DNA from: Nocardioides sp. YIM 152315
Lineage (GTDB): Bacteria; Actinomycetota; Actinomycetes; Propionibacteriales; Nocardioidaceae
DNA length: 64,000 nucleotides
NCBI RefSeq assembly: GCF_029210375.1
Contig: NZ_JARGER010000007.1
Coordinates: 35,190 to 99,189, forward strand
Direction: 5' to 3'
Within the stretch, counting starts at the first letter, position 1; each line of letters opens with the position of its first letter. This document shows, piece by piece, positions 52,977 to 62,775 of this stretch. The notes beneath the pieces were generated by a model. It saw nothing but the letters and a program-made list of their open reading frames with translations, made no database searches and was not told the origin of the DNA. The position numbers were made by a program, and so were the translations under genes.

Positions 52977-54103
52977 GCGGACGCTCCCGGGAACCGCGCG
53001 TTCACCCACGCGGCGATCTCGTCGGCCACCTTGTCCCTGGCCCCTTCGGGCTGGACGAAGTAGTGGTCGCCCGGCAGGTCGATCCGTGTCTTGTCGGTGC
53101 TCGCGATCGCCGCCTCGATCCGGTCCGCGTCGCTCGGGAAGACGCCGGAGTCGGCGTCGGGGTTGATCACCAGCGCGGGGACGGTGACCTTGGCCAGGTG
53201 CGGCTCGGCGCGGGTCTGCGACTCCTCGAGACTCCACATGTTGAGCCAGTTGCGCAGCGTGGTCTGGCCGGCGATGCCGTGGCCGCCCTTGTTCGCGGCC
53301 TCGGTCGGGCCGCGGTAGCACCGGCCCGCGGGGCGGTCCGACGGCTCCAGCGTCGGGTCGACCATGCGCGGGTCCGCCCAGGTGCGCAGCACGCTGAAGG
53401 TCTGGTCGGCGTACCCGAGCGCGGTGATCCGCTCGAGCTCCGCACGCGCCCATCGGGTGATCCGGTGGTTGCGCTCGACCTGCGCCGCTTGGTAGCGGGC
53501 CACGAACTCCGGCGAGTACGGCGGGCCGTTCCGCGGGTTGAAGAGGTCGAGGTCCGGGTCGGTGGCGGTGATGTCGGACTCGTCGGTCACCGAGGCGTCC
53601 AGCCAGTCGGTCAGCACGTCCGGGCGGCCGAGGTGCGCCGCGAGCGAGACGTAGGCGTCGCCGGGGATCAGGTCCTCGACACCGGGTGCCGGCGCCATGT
53701 CGCGCGCGGGGCGGACACAGGGCTCGATCGCCTGGGAGTGGTACGCCGCCATCAGCGAGCCGCCGCCGGAGTTGCCGAGCAGCACCACCGTCTCGACGCC
53801 CGCCACCGCCTTGAGCCACCGGACGCCGACGCCGATGTCGACCAGCGCCTGGTCGAGGTTGAACTGCCACTCGTAGCCGCGGTAGCGCGTGTTCCAGCCC
53901 AGGAACCCGATGCCGCGCTCGGCCATCAGGTCCGCGAGGTAGTGCTCGGAGAAGTCGATCTGGTAGTGGGTGGCGATCATCGCCACCTTGGGGCGCTCAC
54001 CCGGAGGCGTGTAGTAGACGCCCTGGCAGGGATAGCCACCCGCACCGGCGCGGGCCGCCCCCGGCGAGACGCTGCTGACGAACTGCTTGTCGACTGTGGT
54101 CAT
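52973..54103 (-). CDS. Alpha/beta-hydrolase
   Basis: 376 residues. The nucleophile elbow GNSGGG (about residues 117-122) supplies Ser; the acid Asp is probably in VINPDADSGV and the His in DLPGDHYFVQ. The oxyanion region lies in MIATHYQIDFSEHYLADLMAERG. This fold hydrolyses esters, thioesters or lactones; the N-terminal part is not that of a lipase. No secretion signal. Fourth-last gene of the operon, with 4-nt overlaps on both sides. Confidence 0.88.
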   Translation of the reverse strand: MTTVDKQFVSSVSPGAARAGAGGYPCQGVYYTPPGERPKVAMIATHYQIDFSEHYLADLMAERGIGFLGWNTRYRGYEWQFNLDQALVDIGVGVRWLKAVAGVETVVLLGNSGGGSLMAAYHSQAIEPCVRPARDMAPAPGVEDLIPGDAYVSLAAHLGRPDVLTDWLDASVTDESDITATDPDLDLFNPRNGPPYSPEFVARYQAAQVERNHRITRWARAELERITALGYADQTFSVLRTWADPRMVDPTLEPSDRPAGRCYRGPTEAANKGGHGIAGQTTLRNWLNMWSLEESQTRAEPHLAKVTVPALVINPDADSGVFPSDADRIEAAIASTDKTRIDLPGDHYFVQPEGARDKVADEIAAWVNARFPGASA

Positions 54104-54684
54104 GAGCTGAGTGCCACCTCGTCCATCTGGTTGAGTCGGGCGTACTTCTTGAGGTACGCGAAGTGATGCGCGATCCGGTCGACGCACATCTGGTCGATCA
54201 GGCGCCCCTCCGCGTCGAAGGCGTCGTGGGCGAAGTTCACCAGGATCTCCGGGCTGGGGACCACGAGAGCGCGGTTGTAGACGAAGACCTGGCGCAGGCC
54301 GCTCTGCGCCCGCGCGGTCGCGAGCTTGCTGGGCGTCGCGCCCATCAGCGAGACCGGCTTGTCCATCATCGCGCAGGCGAAGAGCGGGAAGGTGATCCAG
54401 TCGAGCAGGTTCTTGAGCACGCCGGGCACCATCCCGTTGTACTCCGGGGTCGCGATCATGACCGCGTCCGCCGCCGCGACCTCGGCCCGCAGCTGCTGGA
54501 CGACCGCGGGCTCGTGGCCGATCAGGTCCTCGTTGAAGAACGGGACCTGCGGCAGCAGGTCGCTGACGTGGACCTCGACGTCGTCCGGAGCGAGCGCGGC
54601 CGCGTTCCGCAGCAGCTTCTCGTTCCAGGAGTCCGCGCGCAGGCTCCCTGCGATCGCCCAGACCTTGAGCTTGTCCTCACTCAC
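54100..54684 (-). CDS. NADPH-dependent FMN reductase-like flavoprotein
   Basis: 194 residues of the flavodoxin-like fold: VWAIAGSLRADSWNEKLLR (phosphate loop), AVMIATPEYNGMVPGVLKNLLDW (FMN-binding), matching NAD(P)H:FMN reductases and SsuE/chromate-reductase relatives. It may supply reduced flavin to a monooxygenase or detoxify quinones. GTG start (GGGAGGGG upstream) overlaps the ABC ATPase stop. Confidence 0.9.
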   Translation of the reverse strand: MSEDKLKVWAIAGSLRADSWNEKLLRNAAALAPDDVEVHVSDLLPQVPFFNEDLIGHEPAVVQQLRAEVAAADAVMIATPEYNGMVPGVLKNLLDWITFPLFACAMMDKPVSLMGATPSKLATARAQSGLRQVFVYNRALVVPSPEILVNFAHDAFDAEGRLIDQMCVDRIAHHFAYLKKYARLNQMDEVALSS

Positions 54685-55460
54685 AGTGCCCCTCCCAGGT
54701 AGGCGTTGACGACGAGGGCGTCGCGAGCGACCTCGGCGGGCGTGCCCAGGGCGATGCGCTGGCCGAAGTCCAGCGCACACACGCGGTCCGAGATCCCCAT
54801 GACCATGGTCATGTCGTGCTCGACCAGCAGGATGGCGACGCCGACCTCGCGGTTGACCGTCCTGATCGCCTCGCCCATCTCCGACGTCTCGTCGTGGTTC
54901 ATGCCGGCCACCGGCTCGTCGAGCAGGATCAGGCGCGGCTCCATCGCGAGCGCGCGGGCCAGCTCGATGCGCTTCTGCGTGCCGTGCGGCAGCGAGCCGA
55001 CGGGGGCGCTCAGCAGGTGGTCGATCCGCAGCATCTCGGCGTACCGCTGCACCGCCACGACGGCCTCGCGCTCCTCGCGGGCCGACCGGCCGATCCGGAC
55101 CATGCACGACAGCGGGCCGGCCTTCATGAAGCCGTCGCGGGCGAGCAGCAGGTTCTCCTGGACCGTCATCGCCGGGAAGACCTCGACGTTCTGGAAGGTC
55201 CGGGCGATGCCCTTGCGGGCGACGCGGTGCGGCTTCAGGCCGATCAGCTCGTCGCCGCCGAAGCGCACCGACCCCGCCTGCGGCCTGTAGACGCCCGAGA
55301 TGCAGTTGAAGAGCGAGGACTTGCCGGCGCCGTTCGGGCCGATGACGGCGAAGACCTCTCCCTCGCGCACCGAGAAGGTGACGCCGTCGAGCGCCTTGAC
55401 GCCCGAGAAGCTCAGGGAGATGCCGTCGACCTCGAGGAGGTCGGTCGCGTGCTCAGCCAT
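54681..55460 (-). CDS. ABC transporter ATP-binding protein, LivG type
   Basis: 259 residues. Walker A GPNGAGKSSL, Q-loop FQNVEVFPAMTVQENLL, and Walker B LILLDEPVAGMNHDE with the LivG-specific GMN, then H-loop VEHDMTMVM. The signature segment reads SLPHGTQKRIELARAL where LSxGxQ is expected, a known variation in LivG proteins. Energises import by the LivH/LivM pore. Overlaps LivF by 8 nt. Confidence 0.94.
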   Translation of the reverse strand: MAEHATDLLEVDGISLSFSGVKALDGVTFSVREGEVFAVIGPNGAGKSSLFNCISGVYRPQAGSVRFGGDELIGLKPHRVARKGIARTFQNVEVFPAMTVQENLLLARDGFMKAGPLSCMVRIGRSAREEREAVVAVQRYAEMLRIDHLLSAPVGSLPHGTQKRIELARALAMEPRLILLDEPVAGMNHDETSEMGEAIRTVNREVGVAILLVEHDMTMVMGISDRVCALDFGQRIALGTPAEVARDALVVNAYLGGAL

Positions 55461-56220
55461 GCTGGCCAGCTCCTTCCACCGGCGCGACGCCCAGGTAGAG
55501 CGACACGATGTCGTCGTCGGCGCGCAGCTCCGCCGCCGACCCCTCCCGGACGACCCGGCCACCTTCCAGGATGTAGCCGTGCTGGGCGATCGACAGCGCC
55601 ATCGCGGCGTTCTGCTCGACCAGCAGGATCGAGGTGCCCTCGCGGTTGATGTCGAGGATGACGTCGCGCACCGTCTCGACGATCTTCGGCGCCAGGCCCA
55701 GGCTCGGCTCGTCGAGCAGCAGCACCGACGGCTGCGACATCATCGCCCGGCCGATCGCGAGCATCTGCTGCTCGCCGCCCGAGAGGTAGCCGGCCTGCCG
55801 GTCCATCAGGTCCTGCAGCCGCGGGAAGTGGTGGAGCACCCGCTCGCGGACCTCCCGGGCCTCGGCCTTCCGGTAGCGGCGGACGTAGCCGCCGGCGGCG
55901 AGGTTCTCCGCCACGGTGAGCTCGGGGAAGACCTGCCGGCCCTCGAGCGCCTGGGCGAGGCCCACCCGCACCCGACCCGAGGGCCGTAGCCGCGTCACGT
56001 CGGTGCCGAGCACCTCGACGCGGCCGGAGGTCAGCGAGCCCCCGTGCACCGGCAGCAGCCCGGAGACCGCCCGCATCAGCGTGGACTTGCCCGCGCCGTT
56101 GGGACCGAGCAGCGCGACGATCTCGCCCCTGGGCACCTCGAGGGTGAGTCCGTCGAGGGCGGTCGCGGCGGCGCCGTACCGGACGCTGAGGTCGTGGACG
56201 GCGAGGGCGCAGTCGCTCAT
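55453..56220 (-). CDS. ABC transporter ATP-binding protein, LivF type
   Basis: 255 residues. Walker A GPNGAGKSTLMRAVSG, Q-loop around AEN LAAGGYVRR, signature YLSGGEQQMLAIGRAM, Walker B VLLLDEPSLGLAPKIVE and H-loop VEQNAAMAL (Gln-Asn, typical of LivF). The second ATPase of the branched-chain amino acid-type importer. Overlaps LivM by 4 nt. Confidence 0.94.
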   Translation of the reverse strand: MSDCALAVHDLSVRYGAAATALDGLTLEVPRGEIVALLGPNGAGKSTLMRAVSGLLPVHGGSLTSGRVEVLGTDVTRLRPSGRVRVGLAQALEGRQVFPELTVAENLAAGGYVRRYRKAEAREVRERVLHHFPRLQDLMDRQAGYLSGGEQQMLAIGRAMMSQPSVLLLDEPSLGLAPKIVETVRDVILDINREGTSILLVEQNAAMALSIAQHGYILEGGRVVREGSAAELRADDDIVSLYLGVAPVEGAGQHG

Positions 56221-57335
56221 CGTGCTCCCTCCCGCCGCTGCTGGATCCAGCGGAACGGCTTGCGACACAGCTGGTTCAGCCCCCTCGGCTCGAAGATGAG
56301 GATGACGACGATGAGCAGGCCGTAGACGAACTGCGAGAGCAGCGGCGCGGTCACGCCGCCGTCCACCTTGGCGTCCTGCGAGATGCCCGGGAGGTACGCC
56401 GAGAGCCAGTTCACGACCTCGGGCACGGCCCGGAAGAAGAACGCGCCGAGCACGGCGCCGGTGATGGTCCCGAGGCCGCCGATGACCACCATCGCGATGA
56501 AGTCGATGGAGAGCATCAGCGACCACTGCCCGGGGGTGAAGTAGCCCATGTACGCCGTGAGCAGCGCCCCCGAGACCCCGGCGAAGGCCGAGGAGATCGC
56601 GAACGCGACGGTCTTCGTCTGGGTGACCGGGATGCCGACGACGCCGGCGGCGAGGTCGCGGTCGCGCACCGCCAGCATGGAGCGGCCGAGCCGCGAGCGG
56701 CGGATGTTCCAGGTCAGGACCATGACGACCAGCAGCACGGCGAAGGCGAAGTACCACCAGGCCTGGAAGAGCGTCATCACCTGGGTGCCGCCCGACCAGT
56801 AGCCGTCGAGGAGGTCCTGTCCGTTGATCTCGACGGGCGCGGCCAGCCGGCCGCCCGCGCCGCCGCTGACCGTCGTCCAGGTCTCCCAGACGTAGGCGCC
56901 GATGAAGACCAGCGCGATCGTACCGACGGCGAGGTAGAGACCGCGGATGCGCACGGCGATGGGCGCGAACAGGGCGCCGGCCAGACCCGCGACCAGGGCC
57001 GCGGCGGGCAGCCAGACCCAGAAGGGCTGCTCCTGCTCGACCCCGAGCCACGCCGAGGAGTAGGCACCGATCGCCATGAAGGCGGAGTGTCCGAGCGAGA
57101 TCTGCCCGGTGAAGCCCATGATCACCTGGATGCCCAGCGCACCGACGGCGGCGATGATGGCGAAGATGCCCACCCCCATCCAGAGGTCGGAGATGCCGAG
57201 CCACGGCACGAGGACCATGCCGAGGAGCCAGGCGACGAGGCCGATGGTGCCTGCGCGGACCCGGCGGCGTCGCGCGGGCGCGACCTCCGGCTGGGGCGCG
57301 CTCCCGGTCGGGGGCGCAGAGACGGTCGTGGTCAT
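56217..57335 (-). CDS. ABC transporter permease, LivM type
   Basis: 372 residues, about ten membrane helices. The Arg-rich N-terminal cap is followed by GLVAWLLGMVLVPWL, and the conserved IMGFTGQISLGHSAFMAIGAY of LivM permeases is at about residues 72-92. The loop with VIGGLGTITGAVLGA contacts the ATPase. Forms the pore with LivH. Three bp after the LivH stop. Confidence 0.93.
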   Translation of the reverse strand: MTTTVSAPPTGSAPQPEVAPARRRRVRAGTIGLVAWLLGMVLVPWLGISDLWMGVGIFAIIAAVGALGIQVIMGFTGQISLGHSAFMAIGAYSSAWLGVEQEQPFWVWLPAAALVAGLAGALFAPIAVRIRGLYLAVGTIALVFIGAYVWETWTTVSGGAGGRLAAPVEINGQDLLDGYWSGGTQVMTLFQAWWYFAFAVLLVVMVLTWNIRRSRLGRSMLAVRDRDLAAGVVGIPVTQTKTVAFAISSAFAGVSGALLTAYMGYFTPGQWSLMLSIDFIAMVVIGGLGTITGAVLGAFFFRAVPEVVNWLSAYLPGISQDAKVDGGVTAPLLSQFVYGLLIVVILIFEPRGLNQLCRKPFRWIQQRREGAR

Positions 57336-57338
57336 CGC

Positions 57339-58220
57339 TCAGACCCTTTCGATGCCGCGGCTGCCGAACAGCCCGTAGGGACGGACGACCAGGACGAGGA
57401 GCATCAGCACGTAGGGCAGCACCTCGTGCAGCTTGCCGCCGCCGTAGTCGGCCAGGTAGCCGGCGCCGAGCACCTGGATCAGCCCGACGATCAGGCCGCC
57501 GACGACGGCTCCGATCAGGGAGTCCATGCCGCCGATGACGACCGCGGGGATGGCGGCGAGGGCGACCAGCGCGATCGAGGGCGAGACCACCCGCGGGAAG
57601 GATGCGAGGAAGATGCTGGCGACCACCGCGAGCACCGCCGCGATGGCCCACGACAGCGCGAACATCCGGCCGATGTCGATGCCCTGCGCCAGCGCCGCCT
57701 CCTGGTGGCTCGCGGTCGCGCGCAGGGCCAGGCCGTATGGCGTGCGCCGGAAGAAGACGAGCAGCGCGGCGAGCACGATCACGGAGGCGACGATGGTCGC
57801 GATGCCGCTCAGCGGGAGCACGACGCCGCCCACCTCGACGGTGCCGGAGCCCACCGGGCCGGCCGAGCCCTTCGTGCCGACGCCCCAGACCATGAGGATC
57901 AGGGCGTGCACCATGATCGAGACGCCCAGCGTGGCCAGCACCACCGTCGTCAGCCCCTTGTCGAGGAGCCGGCGCAGCAGCGTCGCCTCCACGAGGAGGG
58001 CGAGCGCCACGGTGACGACGATCGAACCGAGGAACGCCAGCCAGTAGGGCAGGTGCGGCATCAGCGCCAGGACGACGTACGCGCCCACGGCGACGAACTC
58101 GCCGTGGGCGAAGTTGAAGGTGTTAGAGCCCTTGGTCATGATCACGAAGCCCAGGGCGATGAGCGCATAGACCATGCCGAGCGCGATGCCCTGGAACCCG
58201 AGCTGCAAGAAGAGTGTCAT
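57339..58220 (-). CDS. ABC transporter permease, LivH type
   Basis: 293 residues, about eight helices. QGIALGMVYALIALGFVIM and FAHGEFVAVGAYVVL are LivH hallmarks; GVGTKGSAGP is a soluble loop, and IGGMDSLIGAVVGGLIVGL near the C-terminus is the ATPase-contact loop. A strong hairpin lies between this gene and the binding-protein gene. Confidence 0.93.
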   Translation of the reverse strand: MTLFLQLGFQGIALGMVYALIALGFVIMTKGSNTFNFAHGEFVAVGAYVVLALMPHLPYWLAFLGSIVVTVALALLVEATLLRRLLDKGLTTVVLATLGVSIMVHALILMVWGVGTKGSAGPVGSGTVEVGGVVLPLSGIATIVASVIVLAALLVFFRRTPYGLALRATASHQEAALAQGIDIGRMFALSWAIAAVLAVVASIFLASFPRVVSPSIALVALAAIPAVVIGGMDSLIGAVVGGLIVGLIQVLGAGYLADYGGGKLHEVLPYVLMLLVLVVRPYGLFGSRGIERV

Positions 58221-58252
58221 CCGGATGCTCCCGTCGGTGGCCGGCGATCGAT

Positions 58253-58287
58253 GCCGGGCGCGCGGCGACCCCCGCCGCGCGCCCGGC
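58253..58287 (-). promoter_or_regulatory. 15-bp hairpin between binding-protein and permease genes
   Basis: Perfect inverted repeat GCCGGGCGCGCGGCG / CGCCGCGCGCCCGGC with a 5-nt loop (ACCCC), located 6 nt after the binding-protein stop and 32 nt before LivH. No T tract. Such structures typically stabilise the 3' end of the binding-protein mRNA or cause partial termination, giving excess binding protein over permease. Confidence 0.65.
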
Positions 58288-58293
58288 GGTCGA

Positions 58294-59544
58294 TCAGTAG
58301 CCGTTCGCCTCGCCCCACGCCTTGGCGGCGTCGCTGGCGTAGAAGTCGCCCATCGGGACCAGCTCGCCCTTCGGGCCGATGCTGTTCATCCGCGACGAGT
58401 AGCTGACGATGCTGTCGCCGTCGCCGAGGTTCACCTCGGGCGTGATGCCCTTGTAGTCGACCGTCAGGTCCTTGAGCGCCTCGGTGATGCCGTCCCGGGT
58501 GAGGTCGCCGTCCTCGCAGGCCTTCGTCAGCGCGGCGACGGTGGCCTCGCCGAAGAGCCAGCCACCCACCTGGAACTCGCTGGGCGCGGCGTCCGGCGCG
58601 TACTCGGCGAGCGCGTCCTTGAGCTCGGTGATGCCGGGGACGTCGTCGGTCAGCGTGCCGTAGCCGCCGGAGACGTAGAACTTGTCGAGCAGGCCGTCCA
58701 GCGGCTCGGCCAGGGAGGCGAACCACGCACCCGACGAGGAGATCCAGGTCGGCTGGTAGCCGAGCTGGGCGGCGGTGCCGACGACGCCGGCGGTCTGCGA
58801 CGGCGCGGTGCCCAGGAGCACGACGTCGGCTCCGGACTCCTCGAGCTCGGAGACCTGGGCGGTGAAGTCCTTGTCGGTGAGGGCGAACGTCGGCTCGGCG
58901 ACGACCTCGACGCCGGGGATCGCCTCGGCGGCCGCCTCGACCGCGCTGGCGTAGGCCTTGCCGTAGTCGTCGGTGCCGGTCACCGAGGCGACCTTCAGCG
59001 GCTTGTCCTCGGAGGCGCCGGCCTCCTCGGCCGCCCAGCTGACACCGTTCGCGAGCTCGACCTCGAAGACCGGGAGCGGCACGTAGACGTTCGGCTCGAG
59101 CATCGTGGTGGTGTTGAGCGAGATCGCCATGGCGGGCATCTCGTCGCGCTCGAGGTTCGTCTTGATCGCGTCGATGCTGAGCGAGCCGAGGACCTCGCCG
59201 ATCATCGCGACGTCGCCGGCCATGCCGCGGTAGGCCTGGACGGTCTGCTGCGCGTCGTACTTGGTGTCGCCCTTGACCGCGACGATCTTGCGACCGCAGA
59301 CGCCACCGTCGGCGTTGACCTGGTCGAACTTGACCTCCATGCCGAGCGAGCCGGAGGTCGCGGCCTCGGCGATCGGGCCGGAGTAGTCGGTGAGGAGTCC
59401 GACCTTGATCTCCTTGTCGGTCACGCCCGGGCCCATCTCGACGCCGTCCTCGCCGTCCGCGGAGGCCTTCGAGCCGCTGCCTCCGCAGGCGCTGAGGGCG
59501 AGCAGCGCGCCGACCGCCAGAACGGGGATCGTCTTCCGAATCAT
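58294..59544 (-). CDS. ABC transporter substrate-binding lipoprotein, LivK-type
   Basis: 416 residues. Type II signal peptide VLAVGALLALSAC with lipobox LSAC (Cys20), then a periplasmic-binding-protein type 1 fold beginning EIKVGLLTDYSGPIAEA; a Cys (GVCGRK) and NTTTML region line the ligand site. It delivers a ligand to LivH/LivM; the family binds branched-chain amino acids, amides or aromatic acids. The ATG at 59544 is chosen because the upstream extension lacks signal-peptide character. A TTAGCG-NN-CGCTAA operator is 88 nt upstream. Confidence 0.93.
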   Translation of the reverse strand: MIRKTIPVLAVGALLALSACGGSGSKASADGEDGVEMGPGVTDKEIKVGLLTDYSGPIAEAATSGSLGMEVKFDQVNADGGVCGRKIVAVKGDTKYDAQQTVQAYRGMAGDVAMIGEVLGSLSIDAIKTNLERDEMPAMAISLNTTTMLEPNVYVPLPVFEVELANGVSWAAEEAGASEDKPLKVASVTGTDDYGKAYASAVEAAAEAIPGVEVVAEPTFALTDKDFTAQVSELEESGADVVLLGTAPSQTAGVVGTAAQLGYQPTWISSSGAWFASLAEPLDGLLDKFYVSGGYGTLTDDVPGITELKDALAEYAPDAAPSEFQVGGWLFGEATVAALTKACEDGDLTRDGITEALKDLTVDYKGITPEVNLGDGDSIVSYSSRMNSIGPKGELVPMGDFYASDAAKAWGEANGY

Positions 59545-59631
59545 GCTTCCAGTCCCTTCGCATGTGACGTGACTCACCAGCGGGTCACCGGGGAATTGAA
59601 CAACCGCTAAGGAGCCGGTGTCAAGGGCTTC

Positions 59632-59645
59632 TTAGCGCCCGCTAA
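59632..59645. promoter_or_regulatory. TTAGCG-NN-CGCTAA operator (ABC/ligase operon)
   Basis: Perfect palindrome TTAGCGCCCGCTAA upstream of the ten-gene operon beginning at 59544; an extra CGCTAA half-site is visible near 59605. The interval to the next gene (59646-59773) shows no gene. Confidence 0.7.
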
Positions 59646-59773
59646 GTAGCCGAAATGTCTTCGTTACCACGCTCAACGGGATATTGGTTTACGCAGAGCA
59701 GAAGAATATTCTGCCGAACAGCCTGGATCGGGAGGACGTGCTGACGCGGCCCGCCGTGCGTGCACCGGGATCG

Positions 59774-61396
<1,623 letters not shown>

Positions 61397-61398
61397 GC

Positions 61399-62022
61399 TC
61401 AATCCTTTCGCGGTGCGACGCCCAGCAGGGCCAGGCTCAGACCGACGTACCGGGTGGCGACGTCGGCAGGGGTGAGGGGTCCGGAGTCGACGTACCAGCG
61501 CGGGATCGCCTGGAGCATGCCGAGGAGTGCGCGCGTGGCCTCGGCGGGGTCGTCGACGACGAAGACGCCCTGCTCGATCCCGCGGTCGATCACGGCGCGG
61601 GTGAGCAGCTCGTTGCGCTTGCGCCCTTCGGTGTACGGCGCGCGCGCCTCGGGGCTGAGGTAGCGGTACTCGGAGTCGAGCGCGGCGAGCCGGGCCCGGA
61701 CCGTGAGGTGCAGGGTGACCGACTCGACGAGGTTGGCCATCTGCGCCACCGCGTCGTCGCCGCCGTCCGCGACCGCCGCCTCGTTGCGGTCGAGGAGGTC
61801 GCCGATCGCGGCCTCGAGCACCGCGACGAGGATCGCCTCCTTGTTGGCGTGGTGGTAGTAGAGGGCGGGCACCGTCACGCCGACGCGCGCGGCGATGTCG
61901 CGCACGGTGGTCCCGTGGAAGCCGTGCTCGTAGAACGCCTCGCTGGAGTGCCGCAGGATGTCGGTGAGCTCGACCGGGCGGCAGTCGCGCCAGTCGACGG
62001 TCTCGGTCTCCGTGGTCGTCAT
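61399..62022 (-). CDS. TetR-family transcriptional regulator
   Basis: 207 residues. N-terminal HTH (EHGFHGTTVRDIAARVGVTVPALYYHHANKEAIL, about residues 31-64) and a C-terminal ligand domain. The tail RALLGMLQAIPRWYVDSGPLTPADVATRYVGLSLALL aligns with the tail of the XRE-TetR fusion (37249-38079), so the two regulators are paralogous in their ligand domain. A TTAGCG-type operator lies directly before its start, indicating autoregulation. Located inside a catabolic operon with a CoA ligase. Confidence 0.92.
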   Translation of the reverse strand: MTTTETETVDWRDCRPVELTDILRHSSEAFYEHGFHGTTVRDIAARVGVTVPALYYHHANKEAILVAVLEAAIGDLLDRNEAAVADGGDDAVAQMANLVESVTLHLTVRARLAALDSEYRYLSPEARAPYTEGRKRNELLTRAVIDRGIEQGVFVVDDPAEATRALLGMLQAIPRWYVDSGPLTPADVATRYVGLSLALLGVAPRKD

Positions 62023-62027
62023 ATGAG

Positions 62028-62041
62028 CGAGCGTACGCTAA
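62028..62041. promoter_or_regulatory. TTAGCG-NN-CGCT operator before the TetR gene
   Basis: On the minus strand TTAGCGTACGCTCG, 12 of 14 positions of the palindrome, 6 nt upstream of the TetR start and overlapping the end of the aldolase gene. Confidence 0.6.
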
Positions 62042-62775
62042 GCGAGCCGCGCGAGCTCGTGTCGCCAGGCGGTGGCCAGGTTGAGCGCGGCACCCAGGTC
62101 GGGGAGCGACGCGAGGTCCTCGGCCGGCACCGGCCGCAGCTCTCCACCCGCGGCCACGACGTCCAGCGAGAGCCTCGCGAGCGTGGCGACGGCCTGCGCG
62201 CGCAGCACCGCCTCCGCGACCGACGCCCCGGTCGAGGTGAGGCCGTGGCCGCGCATCACGACGACCGGGCTGGGACCGAGCGCGTCGGCGACCGCGTCAC
62301 CGAGCCCGGCGTCGGCGATCAGCGCCGAGCGCGGGAACACCGGCACCCCGCCCGCGGCCAGCACCGCGCCGGGGATGTCGTAGGCACCGACGATCGGCAG
62401 GATCGGCAGGCCGGCGAGGTCGGCGACGACCACGTCGCGGGGGTGGGCGTGCACGACCACGTCGACGTCCGGGCGGTGCCGGAGCACCGCCGCGTGCAGC
62501 GCGAGCTCGTACGGCGTCGTGTGCACGTCCAGCTCGCCGGGCGCGCCCGGGCCGCCGTCGAGGTCGACGAGGCGTACGTCGTCCGGCGTGGTGTGCGCCA
62601 AGCCGCGCTCGTCGCCGCCCCGGCAGCGCACCAGCAGCCGGGTCGCGTCGACGCGCACGCTGATGTGGCCGAGGAAACCGGGCGCGAGGTCGCGCGCGGC
62701 GAGCACCCGGCAGCCCTCGGCCACCTCCGCCCGCAGTTCGTCCAGGCGCACGGGGTGCTCATGTGGGGTGCTCAT
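62038..62775 (-). CDS. Class II aldolase/adducin-family protein
   Basis: 245 residues. Zinc ligands VVHAHPRD (two His) and a further His in VMRGHGL; the acidic residue in the HTTPYELALHAAV region completes the site. The FLGHISVRVD opening is typical of this family. Class II aldolases include fuculose-phosphate aldolases, decarboxylases and dehydratases; substrate unknown. Overlaps the FAD-reductase stop by 4 nt. Confidence 0.9.
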   Translation of the reverse strand: MSTPHEHPVRLDELRAEVAEGCRVLAARDLAPGFLGHISVRVDATRLLVRCRGGDERGLAHTTPDDVRLVDLDGGPGAPGELDVHTTPYELALHAAVLRHRPDVDVVVHAHPRDVVVADLAGLPILPIVGAYDIPGAVLAAGGVPVFPRSALIADAGLGDAVADALGPSPVVVMRGHGLTSTGASVAEAVLRAQAVATLARLSLDVVAAGGELRPVPAEDLASLPDLGAALNLATAWRHELARLA

